The notes beneath the pieces were generated by a model. The model had not been told where the DNA came from and ran no database searches. It worked only from the letters and a program-made list of their open reading frames with translations. Shown here piece by piece: positions 55,045-64,000 of a stretch of DNA of 64,000 nucleotides (position 1 is the stretch's first letter; each line of letters starts with the position of its first letter). A program made the translations under genes and the position numbers. Source of the stretch: Whitmania pigra. Lineage: Eukaryota > Annelida > Clitellata > Hirudinida > Haemopidae. The stretch spans positions 3,420,501 through 3,484,500 of the forward strand of contig JAJTWR010000308.1 of the NCBI GenBank assembly GCA_021613335.1, written 5' to 3'.

Positions 55045-56041
55045 CAGATTTTTTATTTTTTTTATTTTTTTATTTATTTTATTTATTTATTTATTTATTT
55101 ATTAGACACAATTGAAGGGCCCAATTGGACCACTAACACAATTGCAAGAGAAAACAAAAGACATCGACCGGCATGTACACAGGGGCAGCATATACAATAG
55201 ATTAAATGTAATTTAAGTAGTGGCTAAAGTCAATGTCCCGTATTACAGCGTTGAAGCAGGAGGCCGTGGTTGATTTAACGACATCACCTGGCAATGCGTT
55301 CCATGGCTTTACGATTCTATTGAAAAAGGAGAATTTAACAATGTCTATAGAATAATTACTTTGTTTAACTTTAAGACAATGTCCTCGTGTTCCTGTATAG
55401 TTTTGTGCAATGAAGGATTGTATTAGAAAGGTATTAGTAAAGCCATGTAATATTTTGAATCCAAGTGTTAAATCAGCCAGAAGTCGCCGCCTTTCCAAGG
55501 TTGGAAGCTTGAGCAACCTTAGTCTCTCCATGTATGGATATGATGCCACAGATGGAATTGATTTGGTGAACCGCCTTTGCACATTTTCTATTTTGTCAAT
55601 TAAGTATTTGTGATGTGGATTCCAGACTGGGGAGGCATATTCGAGTATTGGTCTAACATATGTACAAAAGGCGAGCTTTAAAATGTCTCGATCTTTGGAA
55701 GAAAAAGAGGTTCGGATCATCCAGGAGATTGTTGCGGCTCTTTTGGTGATGGCTTCAATGTGTGAGTCGAACTTCAGGTAAGGATCCATTATAATCCCTA
55801 GATCTCTGATCCTGTCGACACGCTGTAGGATATGCCCGTCAATGGAGTATTCATGGAATCCCCCTGTCTGTTTGCGTCCTGTTACAGAGAAAACTTGACA
55901 TTTGTCAGGCGCAAGTTGTAGTTGCCATTTGTCACTCCACTGGGCCACTTTGTCAAGAGCAGATTGTAGCTGAGTTGGAGAGACTCCGTTCGTAGTGTAC
56001 AGTTTGACATCGTCAGCAAAAAGCTTGCAAACAAAGTGTTT
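55045..56041 (-). mobile_element. 5'-truncated Jockey/CR1-type LINE
   Basis: Minus strand. The frame begins near 56041 with LFADDVKLYTTNG, the reverse-transcriptase active-site box (F-A-D-D), then KWQLQLAPDKCQVFSVTG, IRDLGIIMDPYLKFDSHI, RPILEYASPVWNPHHKYLID, IENVQRRFTKSIP, and ends NRIVKPWNALPGDVV, CFNAVIRDIDFSHYLNYI-stop at 55202. The frame from 55948 to 55202 is open for 248 codons. A 3' tail of AAAT-type repeats lies at about 55045-55103. Endonuclease and the first half of the reverse transcriptase are missing. Confidence 0.92.
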
Positions 56042-56699
56042 TCAAAGCATCTTGATTTAAAATCATAATTTTATTAAATTGAAATTTGTTTCGGTATTGT
56101 TACGTTGGGCAAGTTAAGAAAGAGTCGTTGTCTTTATCCCTGCTGGTTAAGTCAGCCATCACATGGCCTGGTTGGTAAACTGGCATTCAAATGCCTAACT
56201 TCGCCAGTAACCACAGTGCCATGTGAAGGTTTATTTTATTTATTTGGCCATAACGTAAACAGCAAACGTGCAACCCTTTCTCCAGACATCATAAACAGGC
56301 ACATTTGACTCAGAAACTGGCTGAATAAGCCTTAAATTACACGTGTAAACAAAAAACTTTGCTTAAAAGTTGAAGTGTTTTGGGAAATTAATTGGATAAT
56401 AAAGTATAAAGTGTTGATTAAAGTGATAAGTGCGTTAACTGCGATTAAAATAATTAATCGTGCGACTAATCGCGATTAAAAATCGATCTGCAGCCCTACT
56501 TTAAAGTAATATATTTTCTTGCTTTGTCACATGAATCGACCGCAGAACATACTAAACATAATATATGCCACGTTATTTCACAAAGATATTCCATTTGTCA
56601 CAAAATATTGATAAAAATGAAGCGGAATCCTTTGTGATAAAGATTGCGGAATTTCATAAAGGGTTGAAAAAACTCGCCATTTTTAATTTTTCGCGCTAT

Positions 56700-57440
56700 T
56701 AGGGTTGAAACAATTAGTGATTTGACGGAGGTAATAATCAGTTTAAGTTGACTAATCGACAATATGTGTACATTATCAAGTGTTTATAAACACCTTCCCA
56801 AAAGCGTTCATTTTGAATTTAAAAACATAACATTTAAGTAATAATTGATGATGAAGAGCTGAAGAAAGATCTTGTTAAACTGCGGACAAATAGTTCTCTT
56901 GAAATACAATTTGAAAACAAGACTATGGAGGTTTATTGGTGTTCAGCAATGCATATGTTTCTAAGACTTTATGAAGAAGCACTAAGTGTCCTCATCTCAT
57001 TTGCGACAACATGCTTATGCGAGTCTGGATTCAGTTCTCTTTTGACAATATAGTCAAAATCTAGAAATCTCCTAAATCCACAGGTAGACATGCGGATTGC
57101 TACCACCAAAGTACAAAATAAATGACAAAATCATTTTTGAGAAATAGCAGCAAAAAGTTATTAAATTTAAATTATACAACTTTGAATAGTAGTTTTTATT
57201 TTTTGTAATTTTTAAATTACATTTACACTGAATAAAGAGCTTAATTTTGTGTACTGTTTGTATTTGACTTTGTTATCACAGACTGCTTTCTTTTATGTCA
57301 TTCAAAATTTACTTTAAATAAATATGTTTCTCAAATTCATTATAAGTAATTTTTTTCTTCCTATGAGATATTAATTTTGTGGGGTGTGAAAACATACTAT
57401 AAGTTTCCTAGGGATGCGTGACATAAAAAAGGTTGGGAAC
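56700..57440 (+). mobile_element. hAT transposon remnant with dimerisation domain
   Basis: Near 56920-57130 the plus strand keeps FWCSAMHMFLRL, ISFATTCLCESGFSSLLTI, a stop, then KSRNLLNPQVDMRIATTK. This is the hAT C-terminal dimerisation block (A-T-x-x-C-E-S-x-F-S). A GGTTGGGAACTATA-like terminus lies at 57429. A second hAT-like end, TTAATCGTGCGACTAATCGC plus GATTAAAAATCGATCTGCAG, sits at 56450-56490 and probably belongs to a different, mostly deleted element. Confidence 0.75.
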
Positions 57441-57591
57441 TATACTAAATCGTATCTCATCAAAATTGTAGAAATAAAACGGAATTGCGTGAAATATAAC
57501 GCATCACAAAACTTTATCTAGCATTAGGAACAAAGATCTAGAAATGTTTTAAATGCAACCCAACTTCATTATCAAGGAGGCAAGGGGACGT

Positions 57592-57760
57592 GCAGGTTAT
57601 CCGAATGGCTTACGTGCCAGCATACGGCGGTAATGGCAACAGTCGTAACGTGCACCGCCGCCAGCGCCCTTAGGAAAGAGCGCTACATGAATGGATACAA
57701 GAAGTGCCTCTGACGCTATGCATAAGGCGCTACGAAGTAAATTAAGTTACAATTTATCAG
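57592..57760 (+). repeat. tRNA-derived SINE copy
   Basis: Plus-strand copy: TGCAGGTTATCCGAATGGCT, TACGTGCCAGCATACGGCGG, ACCGCCGCCAGCGCCCTTAG, GCGCTACATGAATGGATAC, GCCTCTGACGCTATGC, and AAGTTACAATTTATC at the tail. The B-box segment between the A-box part and the body is shortened. Confidence 0.75.
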
Positions 57761-58303
57761 TTGGATTTTCTACATCTGTAACCTTTTACCAAAAATCACG
57801 AAACCAGAATGGATCTTCAAAACTTTGGAAAGTGAAACGTTGGCTTGGTGAAACCGATAGCTAAAAACAAGCGCACAGTGCCCGCTCCAGTTGTACAATT
57901 AAGCGCCAAATTTAATATGAGAAAGCTTCGCTTAAGAAAAGGAAGTCTTTCGCTGGTATTTATCAGCAGTTTATTGTAACTCATCTCAACAAAAAAAACC
58001 CCTGCACCATCACAACTAATTGCTTAAATGGACCAATATTCCAATATGATTGTGCTTATAACGTAGAAAGCATGAAAGACATCAGCAAGGTAAGCCATTT
58101 TAAGGCTGCAACCCACAATGTGCTTATGGTATTACCTTACCTCAGATACACTAACATAAACAACTACAACAACAATTATTCAAGTTTGTTATATGCCTGA
58201 GCTTCAATCTTATCACAAGAAATTCGAAATGCATTATCGGTCATGATTTATTTTTTAACATCCAATTTACTTTCACGAGACTTGATGTAGACCATTCTGA
58301 AAG
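57761..58303. other. 3' flank of the USP gene
   Basis: No gene recognised. TTTATT at 58245-58250 is a minus-strand AATAAA about 55 bases past the USP stop codon and supports its terminal exon. Confidence 0.5.
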
Positions 58304-61300
58304 TTAAGAAATATTTATGAATTCCTCCTTATATACTCTGAACATAAAACTCACTTCACAATTCTTTGAATAACTTCGATCTGCATGAATCCTAAACGCA
58401 TCGCTGATGTCTCTGGAATGCCTTTTCTTTTTAAATTTTCTGTCCTGCAGAAACGTAATTCCAATTTTCTTTATATCTTGATAATGATCACAGCAACAAC
58501 AATAATAGTAACATTAATAAGTGCAAGGTACTCCATGAAGCAAATAGATGGAGAGATTACCTTCCCCCTGTCAATCTCAGCATCCATCTCCTCCCACTTC
58601 CTTTTCCTTCCTGAAACAAATTCATCCTCGTTCTCCGTTGAATCCAGCAGAGACTTCTCGCCATTCCACGTGAGGACTTTCAACATTTAAATGTTTACAT
58701 TACAAAGAGAGTAAACTAAACATTTGAAACTTCAAAAATATTTTACTCGGTCGACCAAAGGTCAGCTTTTTGTTTGAGAACTCCTCGGACACCTTTTCAT
58801 CTTCCTCTACTTTGTTAATAACTTCGTGCCTTTTGGAATCCCAGTCAAATGTCGGACCTAAACCGTGCAAGACCATTAACGCAGAGTCCAAAAACCATAT
58901 GAATTCTTACTTACATTGAAAACCATTCTCAAGAAAATTGGGAACGGTCTCTGCTTCGACTTCATAATCTACAACCTTCCAAGTGCATGTCGATCTGAAC
59001 TTTTTGTTGCCACGGGATTGTTTGCCACGGTCGTGTCCAATTTCAACCACCTTCCAAGTGGTTGTGGATCTCACTTCATTAACTTCACCTTTTGGGCTTT
59101 TCTGAGGAGAAACTTCAGCGTCGACCGATCTTTCTTCGTGTTTCGACGAATGCCCGTTTTCAACGATTCCATTTTCGAGTGCTGGAGAAGCTGATAAATT
59201 GTTCTGTGGAACAATTTTATTTCCCACTTCTTTTGAGTGTAGATGTTCCAAATGCATGCTTTTATTGATGTTGGAATCTTTTACAGTCAAACATTCCATT
59301 GATAATGATTTTTTCAACTTTGGTTCTAATGAGATCATGTTTTTATTCAAGGCTGATGCATTCATCTTCAGGCCTAAGCAAGTTAAAAATGTTTAAAATA
59401 AACTCATCAACCACAACAAGCACCATTTAAAAATATAAACTCATCAATCAGCAAACTTATTAACCATTTAAGAATGTTTTCTCTGTAGCACAAGTCTTCT
59501 CCTGAAATATTTATAATAGAACTTTGCTAATATTTATTTTTAATAAACAAAAAAATATAAATATCTTGCATGAACAGGGAGACTATGGGATTATGAGACA
59601 AGAGTTATCATGTATTTATGTAATACATAGGTAGTTTATGTGTATATATAATACATAGTTCATGTATATACATATAATACATAGGTAGTTCATGTATATA
59701 TATAATAGGACAACCATACATAGGTGCACAACATTTTCTGGACAAGGGCTAGAAAAAGATTCAGACAACCTCCTGGGGTCGAGCAAATGTGACCGTGTAA
59801 AATAGATTCCAAATTTCATACCTTATCAACATCAAGACAATGCAAGCAATATGACACAGTACATGAGAATAAAGACAAAGTTGTAAACAAGATGATTGAA
59901 GTTCATAATGTACATTGACAATGACAACAATTTTGTGAGAGTATACAACGTGATGGCCAAGTAAAGCATTTAAAGTAGTTTGAACAACAATGGAAAATAA
60001 TCAAACAGCAAAAATAGCAGAGGTCCACAGAAAACTGTACAATCACTATGCCACCTAAGATGATTGGTGTGTCCAATGGGAAATAACTTTTGAATTTAGA
60101 GATATAAGCCCCTACACTATCGGTGCTGCCTCCATGTTATTCATAGCATCAGGAAAATTTACTGAAAGAGTGATTTTTCACTGTTGCCTGTTAGCCTTGT
60201 GACTGCTAGTTGCAAACCTGATATGGCCCGCTGGCTGGACGTTGTGCACCGCCGACATAGGTGCTACGTAGATAATGCCTCAGAACATTAGTTATACCGA
60301 GACATAATTCATTTAAAGCTTGCTTAACTCTATGTTAATTTTAGGCTTATTTAATTGTGATATTCAAAGAATAAATAATTTAAAAAAACATTCGAACCAG
60401 ATAATTTGACTTCTGGACATAGAAAAGAATGTAGGCTTGTGATCTCAGAACATGCTGCAGACTAATGGATGACACCTGCACACAAAAAATGTTGTTAATT
60501 AATAATATTTAATTATAAAAAGTAATTTGAACTAATCATATTTAACAATATAAACAATAAATTGTGATTTAAATTACCTTGGTACCAATTTTGTTAATTT
60601 TAAATTGATTCAAGCTAGAAACTAAATGCCAATATATTTAAGCCGTAATTACTATTAGATTCCATGTAAACAAGCATCCAAAATATTCATGCATAATAAA
60701 TTTGAAGTTTAATCAATCAAATTAAAATAACTAACAAAAGTAAACTGCTTATGAAATCACAAAATAAATTCAAACTAATAAATAAAGAGCTTACATGACA
60801 ATCATTCATGCAGAACCATTTAGAACCGGGACCCCTGACGTGGCAGTAATAATGACCCGATTTTGTGGAGCCGCCCTCGTGGACGAGCACCGCGTACAAC
60901 TCGTACTCGGCCAACGAACCGTTCGCTTTCTTGGTCGTGTACGGGGCCAAGTCGAGCACTTCGGGGAAGCTCACGTGTTTCGAGACTTTCCCTCCGAACG
61001 GGGAGTACCTGGCAAGATGGCAGGGTTATCAACGAGCACTAAGGATCCCGAAACTTCTTAGCAACCTTTTCAACTGGACGGTGAAAACGCGCGGAAGGCT
61101 GCGAAGTCGGAACATTTTGGTGGCCTTCACCTTCTTCTTGCAGCTGGACGAAGTAATTTCATTGCTCGGTATTTAAAAGGCTCAAAATGTCCGCAATTAA
61201 TTCTAATCGCACGGACTCACTTGCTACACATGTAAGAATTTTCTCCTTGCAATGTTTCGGGTGCTGTAAACTTCTGCAGACCTGATTCGATGCTGGATAC

Positions 61301-63454
61301 ATTCTTTTTATGAAATCAAATTCAATTTGTTAGTAATTTAGTATAAGGCCCTAAAATAAATAATATTTTCAACTTCAAAACAATCCAAGATGGAGGTTGT
61401 TAGAATTTAATTTATGGATGGTCCCCATTAAATTGCAAATCAAGAAATAGATGGAGAACACTGAAATGTTGAATAAGGATCTAACCTTGACATCGATGCA
61501 CACATCCAGGAAAGGATCACATTTTATAGACACATGCTGGCACTGAAGGCATTTAACTGTCAATAACCACATGCACAATTATTCACTGCAAATTAGCTTG
61601 TCAGTTTTATGATAAATACTTTTCCCCTTTTTGAAATGTTATTGAAACATTAACGCAAGTACAAATTGAAATAAAATAGGTACATCCTATATTGAAGTAG
61701 AAATTGAAATAAAATAGGTACATCCTATATTGAAGTAGAAATTGAAATAAAATAGGTACATCCTATATTGAAGTAGAAATTGAAATAAAATAGGTACATC
61801 CTATATTGAAGTACAAATTGAAATAAAATAGGTACATCCTAAGGCAAGTACAAATTGAAATAAAATAGGTACATCCTAAGGCAAGTAGAAATTGAAATAA
61901 AATAGGTACATCCTATATTGAAGTAGAAATTGAAATAAAATAGGTACATCCTAAGGCAAGTACAAATTGAAATAAAATAGGTACATCCTATATTGAAGTA
62001 GAAATTGAAATAAAATAGGTACATCCTATATTGAAGTAGAAATTGAAATAAAATAGGTACATCCTATATTGAAGTAGAAATTGAAATAAAATAGGTACAT
62101 CCTATATTGAAGTACAAATTGAAATAAAATAGGTACATCCTAAGGCAAGTACAAATTGAAATAAAATAGGTACATCCTATATTGAAGTAGAAATTGAAAT
62201 AAAATAGGTACATCCTAAGGCAAGTACAAATTGAAATAAAATAGGTACATCCTATATTGAAGTACAAATTGAAATAAAATAGGTACATCCTAAGGCAAGT
62301 ACAAATTGAAATAAAATAGGTACATCCTATATTGAAGTACAAATTGAAATAAAATAGGTACATCCTAAGGCAAGTACAAATTGAAATAAAATAGGTACAT
62401 CCTATATTGAAGTAGAAATTGAAATAAAATAGGTACATCCTATATTGAAGTACAAATTGAAATAAAATAGGTACATCCTATATTGAAGTACAAATTGAAA
62501 TAAAATAGGTACATCCTATATTGAAGTACAAATTGAAATAAAATAGGTACATCCTAAGGCATGAACTCCTGCTAGCGGAAGACTTGTTGCCATCGATGAA
62601 AACCATAATTGCTTAATTTTATACAATTTCTTACTCTGGCTTTCTAAGTCACCCTGAAAAATCTTTTCTGCCACAGATGGCAGCTTTTTCACAGAATGTT
62701 TCTTCCTAAAGTGTTTACAAATGACATCATTCGAACCACCAATACTTGTTCATATGGTAAACACTAACAGTTCTGGAGAAGATTTATGGATGGCATCGAT
62801 GACATATCGGAGAAATTCATGAGCATCTTCTTGCCTCCCCCACCTCAAGTGGCCGGCAATGGCTGCAAACCACGACACAAATAAGTGAAACGAAGGTTAA
62901 ACTTTTATCTAGTAATATCAAGTTTATCAAGCAAGTTTTAATAAATAAGCAACCCACATTTTAAATTTCGCAAGATTCCTTGAGGGGCCACAGATGATGC
63001 TCCATTATTGAAGCAATTTTTTACAAGTTGCTTCAGTTCACAAACCATGCAAAACTTTTTCAAGTTACCTGTAAAACACTAGTGTCTATAACAGTTTAAT
63101 GTTTGTAATCAATGAGCATCCAACTAACAAGATTTCTCGTGAGCATGCGACTGAAGAAAGTTGAACAGAGGAGCGGTGTGCATGAGGCATTGAAGCGTGG
63201 AATTAAGAAAGCAGGTATTGCCCATGTTTTTTAGTCCAACAGCAACTTTAATCATTTCTCTACGTTCCAGGATATCTATTAATTATTAATGCAATACTCT
63301 TATAGCAATTATAATTATTTTATATTCGAAGTTTTCAAGTATTCAATTTACTATTTGAGCAAATGGAAGAAATGGGTTTCAAGTCATGCTTCTCAATAGT
63401 TGGATCCTCGTTGCTGTTGCTTTTAATGAAGTCTGTGGTGTGACTCCTAGACAT
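58304..63454 (-). CDS. USP36: ubiquitin-specific protease, USP36/USP42 type
   Basis: Cysteine protease that removes ubiquitin; USP36 is nucleolar and fly scrawny is its homologue. Minus-strand exons: 63454-63352, 63245-63129, 63068-62958, 62862-62765, 62701-62635, 61556-61486, 61303-61221, 61143-61066, 61008-60795, 60475-60398, 59501-59465, 59373-58915, 58857-58747, 58676-58561, 58444-58304; all phases agree; 627 residues. Catalytic Cys in GLKNMGNTCFLNSTLQCL, QEDAHEFLRYVIDA, zinc pairs KCLQC and MCSNC, catalytic His in HEGGSTKSGHYYCHV, Asp in MNDCHVSS, and QAYILFYV closing the domain. The C-terminal part repeats TTTWKVVE/STCTWKVVD and ends with LTWNGEKSLLD, EEMDAEIDRGK and a Lys/Arg-rich end, as in USP36. 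A strong donor (GAA|gtgagt, 58346) in the last exon allows an alternative end. Confidence 0.9.
61665..62565. repeat. 37/38-bp minisatellite with two unit types
   Basis: About 24 tandem copies sharing AAATTGAAATAAAATAGG, TACATCC. The variable part is either TATATTGAAGTA (38-bp unit) or TAAGGCAAGTA (37-bp unit), and the next base is G or C. The two types are interspersed along the array rather than grouped. It occupies about 84% of intron 5 of the USP gene. Confidence 0.97.
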
Positions 63455-64000
63455 TTTTCACAATCACAAACCTACAAAGATTTCACGTGGTCTGATCGGA
63501 ATGCTAACTTTATAAAATTGTGAATAATTATCCTGATCCGCTTTTATCAGCGCCTTAATTAAACATTTTTTAAACAATAATAAATCAATTTTATTGAAAA
63601 ATTTGAGCATATTTAGTATAATAAACATCACCAAATGACATGGTATTAGTAGGCTACCGAATACCACGTGAATATCTGGGAATATTATGTTTAGGATCGC
63701 CTAAATTTTTAGGGTTGTCAAAGATGCAAATAACTCACCTCAGTTAAATTACTATTTTAAAATACGCAACTTTGTTTAACGAGCTCCGATGTATATAAGA
63801 AAACCAATATCAGTCATGCAGCACTTATGTTTTGAAGTGAGTTTCGAAAAACAAGAGTTAAAATTGCATTCGATTAGAATTTTTTTTTAATTTCAAAATG
63901 TTTCTAAAGAATTTAAGAATTATTTTGGCAAAGCTTAGTTAATTTTCAAATCTATATAAAATTATATACATAATCTTTAAAAAATGTTGCAAATGCTCAC
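63455..64000. other. upstream flank of the USP gene
   Basis: AT-rich, with a minus-strand frame of 67 codons (63667-63464) that has no recognisable domain. Promoter elements of the USP gene should lie here, but none could be named. Confidence 0.45.

Noticed and set aside
61839..62438. Repetitive Tyr/Phe/Cys-rich membrane-like frame on the minus strand
   Set aside because: It is the 37/38-bp minisatellite in the USP intron; the frame is broken by the two unit lengths and is spliced out.
61665..62565. CRISPR-like array (regular spacing, two alternating segments)
   Set aside because: Eukaryotic intron, no unique spacers: the variable part has only two forms, so it is a minisatellite.

Overview
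The window is a stretch of a eukaryotic, clearly animal nuclear genome. Genes are cut into many short exons with GT-AG introns, the DNA is very AT-rich outside exons, and microsatellites, SINEs, LINE fragments and DNA transposons fill introns and gaps. The gene set (POU class III homeobox gene, Na+/Ca2+ exchanger with Calx-beta domains, UNC-93-like protein, a five-CUB/LDLa membrane protein of LEV-10 type) points to an invertebrate bilaterian. A spiralian such as an annelid or leech is only a guess.

Layout: (1) 3.1-10.0 kb, + strand: ABCG2-type half transporter, 18 exons. (2) 15.3-22.0 kb, + strand: NCX-type Na+/Ca2+ exchanger, 12 exons. (3) 26.2-23.05 kb, - strand: CIR1, 7 exons, with a truncated Tc1-like transposon in intron 3. 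(4) 29.1-30.0 kb, + strand: single-exon POU class III factor, followed by two orphan exons. (5) 34.55-40.06 kb, + strand: UNC-93-like membrane protein, 6 exons, with a complete Tc1-type element that itself holds a LINE insertion. (6) 52.35-40.24 kb, - strand: LEV-10-like protein, 14 exons, convergent with the UNC-93-like gene. One of its introns is GC-AG and holds a nest of pogo/Tigger and hAT remnants. (7) 63.45-58.30 kb, - strand: USP36/42-type deubiquitinase, 15 exons, whose intron 5 is almost entirely a 37/38-bp minisatellite.

Exon models were built by hand from protein-family similarity, splice sites and phase. The reconstructed CDS of the CIR1, UNC-93-like, LEV-10-like and USP genes are each divisible by three, with every intron phase matching. 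The ABCG2-like and NCX models each keep one junction I could not resolve. Functionally, three genes concern excitability or ion handling (NCX for Ca2+ extrusion, UNC-93-like for K+ channel regulation in the founding worm member, LEV-10-like for acetylcholine-receptor clustering in the founding worm member). The other four are a transporter, a Notch-pathway/splicing co-repressor, a neural transcription factor and a deubiquitinase. I see no operon-like arrangement. The notable arrangement is the tail-to-tail UNC-93-like/LEV-10-like pair with only 185 bp between the stop codons.
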